Below, piece after piece: positions 43,235 to 51,762 of a stretch of DNA of 64,000 nt. The stretch covers positions 7,440,001-7,504,000 of the forward strand of contig NZ_CP107935.1 in assembly GCF_036038375.1 (NCBI RefSeq), written 5' to 3'. Source of the stretch: Streptomyces sp. NBC_00414. Its GTDB lineage: Bacteria > Actinomycetota > Actinomycetes > Streptomycetales > Streptomycetaceae. The first letter of the stretch is position 1, and each line of letters opens with the position of its first letter. The notes beneath the pieces are model-generated. The model was not told where the DNA came from. It searched no databases and worked only from the letters and a program-made list of their open reading frames with translations. The position numbers were made by a program, and so were the translations under genes.

Positions 43235-43468
43235 ATGGCGGGCAGCAGCCACGGTCACACCCCGGCCGCCTGGACCGGTGTCATCATCGCCATCATCGGT
43301 TTCTGCGTCTCCGGTGCCTTCATGGTCATGGCCAGCCCGCTGGGCTTCTGGGCCGGCATGGTCATCGTCGCCCTCGGTGGCGTGGTCGGCATGGCGATGC
43401 GCGCGGCGGGCCTCGGCCAGGCGAAGCGCACCCACCCCACCCACCAGGTGGCGTCGGCCGAGAGCTGA
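43235..43468 (+). CDS. HGxxPAAW family small membrane protein
   Basis: 77 residues: the name-giving motif HGHTPAAW at positions 6-13 is followed by two membrane helices (TGVIIAIIGFCVSGAFMVMA and GFWAGMVIVALGGVVGMAM) and a short basic tail. The ATG at 43235 has GAGGAG six bases upstream. A GTG at 43196 would add 13 residues and follows GACAAT by nine bases, so both may be used. The gene belongs to the trp-associated membrane trio. Confidence 0.82.
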   Translation: MAGSSHGHTPAAWTGVIIAIIGFCVSGAFMVMASPLGFWAGMVIVALGGVVGMAMRAAGLGQAKRTHPTHQVASAES

Positions 43469-43582
43469 CCCCGGCACCGCACCACGCGTCACGGCATCAC
43501 ACGAGGCGGGTCCGGCTCTTCGAGCGTCGGAGCCGCCTCCCGCCGTGTGCGGCAGACACCCCGGCGCGGCAGAATGCGACGG

Positions 43583-44023
43583 GTGAACGCCGAATCCCAG
43601 AGGATGACGCCCGCTCCCGGATCCGCGACCGCTCTACGACGGCTCGCCGTGCCCGGCGGGATCCTCGTGGCCGTCGCCGCGGCCTTCGCGTACGTGGGAA
43701 CCGTCGACCCGAACGAACCGGGCCACTACCCCGCCTGCCCGCTGCTCCGGTACGCGGGCGTCTACTGCCCCGGCTGCGGAGGACTGCGCAGCGCCTACGC
43801 CGTCGTGCACGGGGACCTCGGTACGGCCCTGGGAGCCAACGCGGTCGCCGTGATCGGCTATCTGGTCTTCGCCGTGCTGTGGACCGTCTGGGTGGTCCGC
43901 ACGATCCGGGGCCGGCCCACCCGGGTCGATCCCGGGACCCCGCTGCTGTGGACGCTGGGCGCGTTGTTGCTGGTCTTCACCGTTGTCCGGAACCTGCCGT
44001 TCGGTGGCTGGCTCCACCCTTGA
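43583..44023 (+). CDS. DUF2752 membrane protein
   Basis: 146 residues with an N-terminal hydrophobic segment, the DUF2752 signature (CPLLRYAGVYCPGCGGLRSA, residues about 54-73) and two further helices. The three conserved cysteines could bind metal or form a disulfide; function is unknown. GTG 43583 follows CAGAAT by seven bases with no SD, again the leaderless pattern. The gene stands upstream of trpC. Confidence 0.85.
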   Translation: MNAESQRMTPAPGSATALRRLAVPGGILVAVAAAFAYVGTVDPNEPGHYPACPLLRYAGVYCPGCGGLRSAYAVVHGDLGTALGANAVAVIGYLVFAVLWTVWVVRTIRGRPTRVDPGTPLLWTLGALLLVFTVVRNLPFGGWLHP

Positions 44024-44190
44024 TCAACCGGTGAACGTCCAGGTAGTGGGACCGGCGTCAACCGGATGTGAGGGCCAAGCCCTCCTGCGGATACCATCGC
44101 AGTGACCACCGGTTTCGTCCGATGCGACAAAACCCCGGTCGACCGCAGAACCGCTTCAACCGTTCACCGTCAGGGAAGGGGGCCGCTCGC

Positions 44191-45000
44191 GTGAGTGTGC
44201 TCGACGAGATCATCGACGGAGTCCGTGCCGACCTCGCGGAGCGGCAGGCGCGCGTCAGCCTCGACGAGCTCAAGGAGCGCGCCGCGAAGGCTCAGCCTGC
44301 CAAGGACGGTGTCGCGGCCCTGCGCGGCGACGGCGTCAAGGTCATCTGCGAGGTCAAGCGCTCCAGCCCGTCCAAGGGCGCCCTCGCCGCGATCGCGGAC
44401 CCCGCGGCCCTCGCCGCGGACTACGAGGCCGGCGGCGCGGCCGTCATCTCCGTGCTCACCGAACAGCGCCGCTTCGGCGGCTCGCTCGCCGACCTGGAGG
44501 CCGTCCGGGCCCGGGTCGACATCCCGGTGCTGCGCAAGGACTTCATCGTCACGTCGTACCAGCTGTGGGAGGCCCGGGCGTACGGGGCCGACCTCGCGCT
44601 GCTCATCGTGGCCGCCCTCGACCAGCCCGCCCTGGAGTCCCTCATCGAGCGCGCCGAGTCCATCGGGCTCACCCCGCTCGTCGAGGTGCACGACGAGGAC
44701 GAGGTCGACCGGGCGGTGGACGCCGGGGCGAAGGTCATCGGCGTCAACGCGCGCAACCTCAAGGACCTCAAGGTCGACCGCGGCACCTTCGAGCGCATCG
44801 CACCCGAGATCCCCGCGCACATCGTGAAGATCGCCGAGTCCGGTGTCCGCGGGCCGCACGACCTCATCGCCTACGCCAACGCGGGCGCCGACGCCGTACT
44901 CGTCGGTGAGTCCCTGGTGACCGGCCGGGACCCGAAGACCGCCGTCTCCGACCTGGTCGCCGCGGGCGCGCACCCCGCGCTGCGGCACGGACGGGGCTGA
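44191..45000 (+). CDS. trpC: Indole-3-glycerol phosphate synthase
   Basis: (beta-alpha)8-barrel that closes the indole ring from CdRP. The 269 residues show KVICEVKRSSPSKGALAAI, SVLTEQRRFGGSLADLEAVR, the catalytic VLRKDFIV and the C-terminal IAESGVRGPHDLIAYANAGA. GTG 44191 is preceded by AGGGAAGGGGG. The 167 bases upstream (44024-44190) probably hold the trpCMBA promoter; a TACCAT at 44092-44097 is a weak -10 candidate. Confidence 0.95.
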   Translation: MSVLDEIIDGVRADLAERQARVSLDELKERAAKAQPAKDGVAALRGDGVKVICEVKRSSPSKGALAAIADPAALAADYEAGGAAVISVLTEQRRFGGSLADLEAVRARVDIPVLRKDFIVTSYQLWEARAYGADLALLIVAALDQPALESLIERAESIGLTPLVEVHDEDEVDRAVDAGAKVIGVNARNLKDLKVDRGTFERIAPEIPAHIVKIAESGVRGPHDLIAYANAGADAVLVGESLVTGRDPKTAVSDLVAAGAHPALRHGRG

Positions 45001-45008
45001 CACCCCCG

Positions 45009-45272
45009 ATGCACGCCGACCGCCTCCTCGCCACGACCACCCGTCCGGGCTCCCGCCCGGACGGTGGTCCGGCAGGTGTGCGGTCCGCCGCCGCGGCGCC
45101 CTCGGTGGCCCGCGGCCCCTATGCCCGGCTCGCCCGCGGCTGCCGTCCGCGCGGCTGCCGGGCGCCCGCGCGGCGTGTGCACGGGCGGCGGGTGCGGTAC
45201 GTCATCGGCGACGAGCCGGGCCAGGTGAACGGCATGCGATGGCGCCGGCGCGTGTCACCCGCGGTGAGCTGA
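45009..45272 (+). CDS. trpM: TrpM, small modulator of tryptophan synthesis
   Basis: 87-residue frame between trpC and trpB. The conserved core is in the C-terminal half: ARGCRPRGCRAPARRVHGRR followed by VRYVIGDEPGQVNGMRW. TrpM is described in S. coelicolor as a small protein affecting tryptophan supply and morphology; mechanism unknown. Start uncertain: ATG 45009 has a poor SD, and an in-frame GTG at 45105 would give 55 residues that still contain the whole conserved part. Confidence 0.75.
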   Translation: MHADRLLATTTRPGSRPDGGPAGVRSAAAAPSVARGPYARLARGCRPRGCRAPARRVHGRRVRYVIGDEPGQVNGMRWRRRVSPAVS

Positions 45273-45334
45273 ACCGCGTCCAAGTGCTCCGCCGGAAGCC
45301 CGTTGATGAACCCGCGGGCCGGTGAGGGCTGGTC

Positions 45335-45365
45335 GCGCAGTTCCCCCGCGCCCCTGAAGGGGCGC
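45335..45365. repeat. Dispersed repeat copy with hairpin inside the trp operon
   Basis: GCGCAGTTCCCCCGCGCCCCT (one base longer than the usual core) at 45335-45355 overlaps a 7-bp stem, GCGCCCC/GGGGCGC (45348-45354 and 45359-45365). It lies in the 174-base gap between trpM and trpB, the only long gap in trpCMBA. Confidence 0.75.
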
Positions 45366-45446
45366 TGCCTCATCGAAGGTGACGTGCGATCCCCGTGACC
45401 CCCCTTCCGACCAATCCCGGGGCCGACGCCCCAGCGAGGTAACCGC

Positions 45447-46739
45447 ATGTCCAGCGAGTTCTTCATTCCCGACCCCGAAGGTCACGTTCCGAGCGCCGAG
45501 GGGTACTTCGGCGCGTTCGGCGGCAAGTTCATCCCGGAGGCGCTGGTCGCCGCCGTGGACGAGGTCGCCGTCGAGTACGACAAGGCCAAGTCCGACCCCG
45601 AGTTCGCCCGGGAACTGGACGACCTGCTCGTCCACTACACCGGCCGGCCCAGCTCCCTCACCGAGGTCAAGAGGTTCGCCGAGCACGCCGGTGGCGCCCG
45701 GGTCTTCCTGAAGCGGGAAGACCTCAACCACACCGGCTCCCACAAGATCAACAACGTGCTCGGCCAGGCCCTGCTCACCAAGCGCATGGGCAAGACGCGC
45801 GTGATCGCCGAGACCGGCGCCGGCCAGCACGGTGTCGCCACGGCCACCGCCTGCGCGCTGTTCGGCCTCGAATGCACCATCTACATGGGCGAGATCGACA
45901 CCCGGCGCCAGGCCCTCAACGTGGCCCGGATGCGCATGCTGGGCGCCGAGGTCATCGCCGTGAAGTCCGGCAGCCGCACGCTGAAGGACGCCATCAACGA
46001 GGCCTTCCGCGACTGGGTCGCCAACGTCGACCGCACCCACTACCTGTTCGGCACGGTCGCCGGACCGCACCCCTTCCCGGCGATGGTCCGCGACTTCCAC
46101 CGCGTCATCGGCGTCGAGGCCCGCCGCCAGATCCTGGAGCGCGCCGGCCGTCTCCCCGACGCGGCGATCGCCTGCGTCGGCGGCGGCTCCAACGCCATCG
46201 GCCTCTTCCACGCCTTCATCCCGGACGCGGACGTACGCCTCATCGGCTGCGAGCCCGCCGGACACGGCATCGAGACCGGCGAGCACGCGGCCACCCTGAC
46301 GGCCGGCGAGCCGGGCATCCTGCACGGCTCCCGCAGTTACGTCCTCCAGGACGAGGAGGGCCAGATCACCGAGCCCTACTCGATCTCGGCCGGACTCGAC
46401 TACCCGGGCATCGGCCCCGAGCACGCCTACCTCAAGGACAGCGGCCGCGGCGAGTACCGGGCCGTCACCGACGACGCGGCCATGCAGGCCCTGCGCCTGC
46501 TCTCCCGCACCGAGGGCATCATCCCGGCGATCGAGAGCGCCCACGCGCTCGCAGGCGCCCTGGAGGTCGGCAAGGAGCTCGGCCCCAACGGGCTGATCGT
46601 CATCAACCTCTCCGGCCGCGGGGACAAGGACATGGACACGGCCGCCCGCTACTTCGGCCTGTACGACACCGAGGCGGACGCCGTCGTCGAGGCGGACGCC
46701 GACAGCGACACCGCCGAGATCGAAGGGGACGCCAAGTGA
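45447..46739 (+). CDS. trpB: Tryptophan synthase beta chain
   Basis: PLP enzyme joining indole and serine. The 430 residues include the PLP lysine in NHTGSHKINNVLGQALL, AETGAGQHGVATATACALFG, the phosphate loop CVGGGSNAIGLFHAF and the C-terminal NLSGRGDKDMDTAARYF. A 25-residue acidic tail (EADAVVEADADSDTAE) is an extension over the usual length. ATG 45447 has GAGG about eight bases upstream. The stop overlaps the trpA start (GTGA), fitting the 1:1 complex. Confidence 0.97.
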   Translation: MSSEFFIPDPEGHVPSAEGYFGAFGGKFIPEALVAAVDEVAVEYDKAKSDPEFARELDDLLVHYTGRPSSLTEVKRFAEHAGGARVFLKREDLNHTGSHKINNVLGQALLTKRMGKTRVIAETGAGQHGVATATACALFGLECTIYMGEIDTRRQALNVARMRMLGAEVIAVKSGSRTLKDAINEAFRDWVANVDRTHYLFGTVAGPHPFPAMVRDFHRVIGVEARRQILERAGRLPDAAIACVGGGSNAIGLFHAFIPDADVRLIGCEPAGHGIETGEHAATLTAGEPGILHGSRSYVLQDEEGQITEPYSISAGLDYPGIGPEHAYLKDSGRGEYRAVTDDAAMQALRLLSRTEGIIPAIESAHALAGALEVGKELGPNGLIVINLSGRGDKDMDTAARYFGLYDTEADAVVEADADSDTAEIEGDAK

Positions 46740-47551
46740 GTGGCAACATCCGGCTGTTGAGCGACACCCTCGCCGCGGCGAAGGCCGAGGGCCGGTCCGC
46801 GCTCATCGCGTACCTCCCCGCAGGCTTCCCGACCGTCGACGGCGGGATCGCGGCCGTCAAGGCCGTCTTCGAGGGCGGCGCGGACGTCGTCGAGGTGGGC
46901 CTGCCGCACAGCGACCCCGTCCTCGACGGACCCGTCATCCAGACCGCCGACGACATCGCCCTGCGCGGCGGCCTCAAGATCGCGGACGTGATGCGCACGG
47001 TCCGCGAGGCGTACGAGGCCACCGGCAGGCCCGTCCTCGTGATGACGTACTGGAACCCGATCGACCGCTACGGCGTCGAGCGCTTCACCGCCGAACTGGC
47101 CGAGGCGGGCGGCGCCGGGTGCATCCTGCCCGACCTCCCCGTCCAGGAGTCGGCGCTGTGGAGGGAGCACGCCGAGAAGCACGGCCTCGCGACCGTCTTC
47201 GTCGTCGCGCCCAGCAGCAAGGACGCCCGCCTCGCCGACATCACCGCGGCGGGCTCCGGCTTCGTGTACGCGGCCTCGCTGATGGGAGTCACCGGCACCC
47301 GCGCGTCCGTGGGTGCCCAGGCGCAGGAGCTCGTCCGGCGCACCAAGGCCACCACCGACCTCCCGGTCTGTGTCGGCCTCGGCGTCTCGAACGCGGTACA
47401 GGCGAGCGAGGTCGCCGGCTTCGCCGACGGCGTCATCGTCGGCTCGGCCTTCGTGAAGCTGATGCTGGACGCCCCCGACGAGGCCGCGGGCCTGGACGCC
47501 GTACGGGCCCTCGCCGCCGACCTCGCCGAGGGCGTGCGCGGCACGGTGTAG
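46736..47551 (+). CDS. trpA: Tryptophan synthase alpha chain
   Basis: Cleaves indole glycerol phosphate to indole for TrpB. The 271 residues carry both catalytic acids: Glu in VVEVGLPHSDPVLDG and Asp in SDPVLDGPVIQTA. VFVVAPSSKDARLADITAAG and VCVGLGVSNAVQASEVAGFA are conserved phosphate-site regions. Start GTG 46736 overlaps the trpB stop by four bases. A hairpin follows 75 bases downstream. Confidence 0.96.
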   Translation: MSGNIRLLSDTLAAAKAEGRSALIAYLPAGFPTVDGGIAAVKAVFEGGADVVEVGLPHSDPVLDGPVIQTADDIALRGGLKIADVMRTVREAYEATGRPVLVMTYWNPIDRYGVERFTAELAEAGGAGCILPDLPVQESALWREHAEKHGLATVFVVAPSSKDARLADITAAGSGFVYAASLMGVTGTRASVGAQAQELVRRTKATTDLPVCVGLGVSNAVQASEVAGFADGVIVGSAFVKLMLDAPDEAAGLDAVRALAADLAEGVRGTV

Positions 47552-47625
47552 CGGCGGCGTAGCGGCCGGTGCGGTGGACGACCGCCCGCTCGAAAGTCCG
47601 CTCACTCGAACGGGTGGACCTGGGG

Positions 47626-47652
47626 CCGGGGAGGCGCGGTGCGCCTCCCCGG
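47626..47652 (+). terminator. Hairpin after trpA
   Basis: CCGGGGAGGCGC and its exact complement (47641-47652) flank a three-base loop. It ends only 15 bases before the start of the next gene, so it could also limit translation or read-through into that gene. Confidence 0.7.
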
Positions 47653-47667
47653 TTCGTTCTGCGGGAT

Positions 47668-48444
47668 GTGAGCGAGAAGAACCGTGACGGAAAGCGCACC
47701 GCCCGCGAGCGGCTGGCGGAAGAGCGAGACAAGCAGAAGACGGCCGACAAGCGCCGCCGGGTGCTGGTGGTGGGCGGTGCGGTCGTCTGCGTACTGGCCC
47801 TGGCCGGGGTGATCGGCGTCCTGGCCGCGAACTCGGGCGACGACAAGGCGGACACCGAGGCGGGCCCGCTGACGGCACCCTCGGGGGCGAACGGCGACGA
47901 CAGCCTCGCCATCCCCGTCGGCAAGGAGAGCGCGAAGTCGACCCTCACCGTGTGGGAGGACTTCCGCTGTCCGGCCTGCAAGAGCTTCGAGGACGCCTAC
48001 CGCTCGACGATCCATGAGCTGACGGACTCCGGACAGCTCAAGGCCGAGTACCACCTGGCGACCCTGATCGACGGGAACATGAGAGGGAGCGGCTCCCTGC
48101 GAGCCGCCAACGCCGCGGCGTGCGCCCAGGACGCCGGGAAGTTCCCCGCCTACCACGACGTGCTGTTCGAGAACCAGCCCGCCGAGACGGACGACGCGTT
48201 CGCGAAGAACAGCAAGCTGATCGAGCTGGCCGGCAAGGTGGACGGACTCACCACCGACACCTTCAAGAAGTGCGTCGACGACGGCACGCACGACAGCTGG
48301 GTCGCCAAGTCCCACAAGGCCTTCCAGGGCGGCGGTTTCAGCGGCACCCCGACGGTCCTGCTGAACGGGAAGAACATCTACCAGGACCAGACGATGACCC
48401 CGGCCAAGCTGAAGCAGATGGTGCAGCAGGCCGACAAGGCGTGA
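47668..48444 (+). CDS. DsbA-like thioredoxin-domain protein
   Basis: 258 residues: a charged N-terminus (KNRDGKRTARERLAEERDKQ), one membrane helix (about 37-59, VLVVGGAVVCVLALAGVIGV) and an external DsbA fold. The active motif is CPAC in WEDFRCPACKSFEDAYRS; the cis-Pro is in FSGTPTVLLNGKNI. A further Cys pair (AAACAQDAG and KKCVDDG) is present. GTG 47668 gives a start like that of its paralogue at 15241. It precedes lgt by 110 bases; both serve exported proteins. Confidence 0.88.
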   Translation: MSEKNRDGKRTARERLAEERDKQKTADKRRRVLVVGGAVVCVLALAGVIGVLAANSGDDKADTEAGPLTAPSGANGDDSLAIPVGKESAKSTLTVWEDFRCPACKSFEDAYRSTIHELTDSGQLKAEYHLATLIDGNMRGSGSLRAANAAACAQDAGKFPAYHDVLFENQPAETDDAFAKNSKLIELAGKVDGLTTDTFKKCVDDGTHDSWVAKSHKAFQGGGFSGTPTVLLNGKNIYQDQTMTPAKLKQMVQQADKA

Positions 48445-48554
48445 GCGGGGGCGGGGCCGCCGGGTCCCGCCCGGCCTCGCCCGGTCTCGTTATGGACCCG
48501 TAGCCCGGGCGGGTTGCCGTACGTGCCGTCCGGCAGGGTAGCGTCGACCCCGCC

Positions 48555-49601
48555 ATGGAATTTGCCTATATCCCCAGTCCTTCGCGCGGTGTGCTGCACC
48601 TCGGCCCCATTCCGCTGCGTGGCTACGCGTTCTGCATCATCATCGGCGTCTTCGTAGCCGTCTGGCTCGGCAACAGGCGCTGGGTCGCGCGCGGTGGCCG
48701 GCCAGGCACCGTGGCGGACATCGCCGTGTGGGCCGTGCCGTTCGGCCTCGTCGGCGGGCGGCTGTACCACGTCATCACCGACTACCAGCTGTACTTCAGC
48801 GAGGGTCAGGACTGGGTCGACGCCTTCAAGATCTGGGAGGGCGGCCTCGGTATCTGGGGGGCCATCGCGCTCGGCGCGGTGGGTGCCTGGATCGGCTGCC
48901 GCCGCCGTGGCATCCCGCTGCCGGCCTGGGCGGACGCCCTCGCCCCCGGCATCGCCCTCGCGCAGGCCATCGGCCGCTGGGGCAACTGGTTCAACCAGGA
49001 GCTGTACGGGCGCGAGACCGACCTGCCCTGGGCGCTGCACATCACGTCCGTGACGGACGGCCGGGAGCCCGGGTACTACCACCCGACGTTCCTGTACGAG
49101 TCGCTGTGGTGCATCGGTGTCGCGGTCCTCGTCATCTGGGCCGACCGCCGCTTCAAGCTCGGCCACGGCCGTGCCTTCGCGCTGTACGTCGCCGCGTACT
49201 GCGTGGGCCGCTTCTGGATCGAGTACATGCGTGTCGACGAGGCCCACCACTTCCTGGGGCTGCGTCTGAACGGCTGGACCTCGATCGTGGTCTTCGTCCT
49301 CGCCGTGCTCTACATCGTGCTGTCGGCGCGACGCAGGCCGGGCCGCGAAGAGGTCGTCGAGCCGAACGCCCCGGACGACACCGACGAGGACGGCACCGCG
49401 GTGGACCTGGACAAGAAGTCCGAGGACGACACCGAGCCCGCCGCCTCCGACGCGGACTCCGAGTCCGCCGGGAAGAAGACAGAGGCCAAGGCGGAAACCA
49501 AGGCGGACGCCGAGGCAGCAGCCAAGGACTCCGAGGCAGAGGACGAGGAAGAAGACGGGGCAGAGGTGAAGGGCGAGGCCGAGTCGGCCAAGAAGGCCTG
49601 A
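48555..49601 (+). CDS. lgt: Prolipoprotein diacylglyceryl transferase
   Basis: Membrane enzyme that attaches diacylglycerol to the lipobox Cys of prolipoproteins, the step before LspA (7513). The 348 residues show seven hydrophobic segments, IWEGGLGIWGAIALGAVGAW, the Lgt signature GRWGNWFNQELYGRETDLPW, and YIRMDE-type ending FWIEYMRVDEAHHFLGLRLN. The last 75 residues are a highly acidic Lys/Glu/Ala tail typical of actinobacterial Lgt, probably disordered in the cytoplasm. TAGCGT lies ten bases before the ATG. Confidence 0.95.
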   Translation: MEFAYIPSPSRGVLHLGPIPLRGYAFCIIIGVFVAVWLGNRRWVARGGRPGTVADIAVWAVPFGLVGGRLYHVITDYQLYFSEGQDWVDAFKIWEGGLGIWGAIALGAVGAWIGCRRRGIPLPAWADALAPGIALAQAIGRWGNWFNQELYGRETDLPWALHITSVTDGREPGYYHPTFLYESLWCIGVAVLVIWADRRFKLGHGRAFALYVAAYCVGRFWIEYMRVDEAHHFLGLRLNGWTSIVVFVLAVLYIVLSARRRPGREEVVEPNAPDDTDEDGTAVDLDKKSEDDTEPAASDADSESAGKKTEAKAETKADAEAAAKDSEAEDEEEDGAEVKGEAESAKKA

Positions 49602-49623
49602 CCGCTGTACCTCCGCACCTCTC

Positions 49624-49678
49624 CGGGTACGTGGAAGGGGGCGCCCCGGAACGTGGGGCGCCCCCTTCCACGTACCCG
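49624..49678. terminator. 24-bp perfect hairpin between lgt and the citE-like gene
   Basis: Arms 49624-49647 and 49655-49678 pair without mismatch around GGAACGT. It lies between two convergent genes and ends six bases from the citE-like stop, so it serves both. Confidence 0.9.
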
Positions 49679-49684
49679 CGGTTC

Positions 49685-50542
49685 CTACGTGCGGCGGGCC
49701 ATCGCCAGGGTGCGGTGGGCCCCCGCCACCACCGCCGTGTCGATGAAGCGGCCGTCGGGCAGGGCCTGGGCGCCGGGCTGGGTGGCCGCCGCCCGGAGGA
49801 CCGTCTCGGCCGTTTCGATCTCCTGCGGGGTCGGCAGATAGGCGGCCTCGATCACCGGGAGCTGACGGGGATGGATGGCCGCGCGGCCGAAGAAACCCAG
49901 GTCACGGCCGTGGGCGCAGGACGCGGCCAGGCCTGCGAGGTCGCGCACGTCGGGGTGGACGGACTGGGCCGGTGGGGCGAGACCCGCCGCGCGGGCGGCC
50001 AGGACCACTCGGGAGCGCGGCCAGTCGAGGCCCGCGTCGTCGCGTACGCCGAGGTCGGCCCGTAGGTCGCTCTCGCCGAGCGCGATGCCGCGCAGGGCGG
50101 GATGGGCCGTGGCGACGGCGTACGCGTGCTCGACGGCGAGGGCCGATTCCAGCAGGGCGTACAGGGGGAGGTGCGGGGCGCGTTCCGCCGTACGCCGGAT
50201 CTGGGCGGGGGAGGAGACCTTCGGCAGGCGCAGGCCCGCCAGGGTTCCGAGCGCGGCGAGGGCCTGGAGGGCGGCGAGGTCGGCCGTGAACTCCGGGCCG
50301 TCCAGGGCGTTGACGCGGACGTGGACCGGGACCGGGGGCGGGTCGGCGAGGAGGTCGGCGGTGGCGGCGCGGGCGTACTCCTTGCGTTCGGCGGCGACCG
50401 CGTCCTCCAGGTCGACGACGACCACGTCGGCACCGGCGGCCAGGGCCTTCGCCATCACCTCGGGGCGGTCGCCGGGCACGTACAGCCAGGTGAGCGGGGC
50501 GGCCCCGGTGGTTTCCGTCGTCTCCACGGTCTCCGTGGTCAC
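49685..50542 (-). CDS. CitE-like HpcH/HpaI family lyase
   Basis: 285-residue C-C lyase-type enzyme resembling citrate lyase beta, malyl-CoA and citramalyl-CoA lyases. YVPGDRPEVMAKALAAGADV and VVVDLEDAVAAERKEYAR form the first part of the site. The Mg ligands are probably Glu in YALLESALAVEHAY and Asp in IALGESDLRADLG. Cleavage of a beta-hydroxyacyl-CoA is the likely activity; the exact substrate is unknown. GTG 50542 overlaps the CoA-transferase stop. Last gene of the six-gene operon. Confidence 0.88.
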   Translation of the reverse strand: MTTETVETTETTGAAPLTWLYVPGDRPEVMAKALAAGADVVVVDLEDAVAAERKEYARAATADLLADPPPVPVHVRVNALDGPEFTADLAALQALAALGTLAGLRLPKVSSPAQIRRTAERAPHLPLYALLESALAVEHAYAVATAHPALRGIALGESDLRADLGVRDDAGLDWPRSRVVLAARAAGLAPPAQSVHPDVRDLAGLAASCAHGRDLGFFGRAAIHPRQLPVIEAAYLPTPQEIETAETVLRAAATQPGAQALPDGRFIDTAVVAGAHRTLAMARRT

Positions 50543-51762
50543 AGGGCGCCCTCCGCCCGGAGCTTGGCGATCTCGTCGTCCGTCAGGCCGAGTTCGGTGA
50601 GGACCGCGTCCGTGTCGGCGCCGTGCGGGCGGCCGGCCCAGCGGATCCCGCCGGGGGTGTCGGTGAGGCGGAAGAGGACGTTCTGCATGCGCAGCGGGCC
50701 CAGTTCGGGATCGTCGACGGTGGTGATCGAGCCGAGAGCCGCGTACTGCGGGTCCTCCATGACATCGCGCACGTCCTGGACGGGAGCCACCGCCGCCTCC
50801 GCCTTCTCGAAGGCGTCGATGACTTCGGCGCGGGTGTGCCGGGCGATCCACGTGCCGACCGCCTCGTCGAGGACGTCGGTGTGGCGGGCCCGGTCCGCGC
50901 CCGTGGCGAACCACGGTTCGGTGATCAGCTCGGGGCGGCCGACCAGGCACATCACGCGTTCGGCGACCGACTGGGCCGACGTCGAGACGGCGACCCAGGT
51001 GCCGTCGGCGGTGCGGTAGGTGTTGCGCGGCGCGTTGTTCTGCGAGCGGTTCCCGGTACGGGCCTGGACATGGCCCAACTGGTCGTACCAGAGCGGCTGC
51101 GGGCCCAGCACCGTGAGGATCGGCTCGATGATCGCCATGTCCACGACCTGCCCGCGGCCCGTGCGGTCGCGGGCCGCCAGGGCTGTCATCACCGCGTACG
51201 CCGTGGCCAGGCCCGCGATGGAGTCGGCGAGGCCGAAGGGCGGCAGCACCGGCGGGGCGTCCGGTTCACCGGTGATCGCGGCGAACCCGCTCATCGCCTC
51301 GGCGAGCGTCCCGAAACCGGGGCGCCGGGAGTACGGGCCGAACTGGCCGAAGCCGGTGACCCGGGCGAGCACCAGCCGGGGGTTCACGGCCGACAGCTCC
51401 TCCCAGCCGAGGTCCCATTTCTCCAGCGTGCCCGGCCGGAAGTTCTCGATGATCACGTCGGTGGAGGCGGCCAGACGCAGCAGGGTGTCGCGGCCACCGC
51501 AGGTGGAGAGGTCCAGGGTCATCGTGCGTTTGTTGCGGCCGAGGAGTTTCCACCAGAGGCCGATGCCGTCCTTCGACGGGCCGTGGCCGCGGGACGGATC
51601 CGGTCTGCGGGGGTGCTCGACCTTGACGACCTCCGCGCCGAAGTCGCCGAGCATCGTGGCGGCGAGGGGACCGGCGAAGAGGGTCGCGAGGTCGAGGACG
51701 CGGAGGCCTTCGAGGGGGGCCGGGGCGGCTGCGGGGGACACGGTGGTGGTGGGGGCGGTCAT
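50539..51762 (-). CDS. CaiB/BaiF family III CoA-transferase
   Basis: 407 residues. The N-terminal Rossmann-like CoA fold has PLEGLRVLDLATLFAGPLAA and GAEVVKVEHPRRPDPSRGHG, with RNKRTMTLDLSTCGGRDTLL behind. The nucleophilic Asp is most likely Asp180 in FGLADSIAGLATAYAV. It would move CoA between carboxylic acids, and together with the CitE-like enzyme could activate and split a dicarboxylic or hydroxy acid (compare itaconate/citramalate degradation, which also needs a hydratase not seen here). ATG 51762 overlaps the upstream stop (ATGA). Confidence 0.9.
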   Translation of the reverse strand: MTAPTTTVSPAAAPAPLEGLRVLDLATLFAGPLAATMLGDFGAEVVKVEHPRRPDPSRGHGPSKDGIGLWWKLLGRNKRTMTLDLSTCGGRDTLLRLAASTDVIIENFRPGTLEKWDLGWEELSAVNPRLVLARVTGFGQFGPYSRRPGFGTLAEAMSGFAAITGEPDAPPVLPPFGLADSIAGLATAYAVMTALAARDRTGRGQVVDMAIIEPILTVLGPQPLWYDQLGHVQARTGNRSQNNAPRNTYRTADGTWVAVSTSAQSVAERVMCLVGRPELITEPWFATGADRARHTDVLDEAVGTWIARHTRAEVIDAFEKAEAAVAPVQDVRDVMEDPQYAALGSITTVDDPELGPLRMQNVLFRLTDTPGGIRWAGRPHGADTDAVLTELGLTDDEIAKLRAEGAL

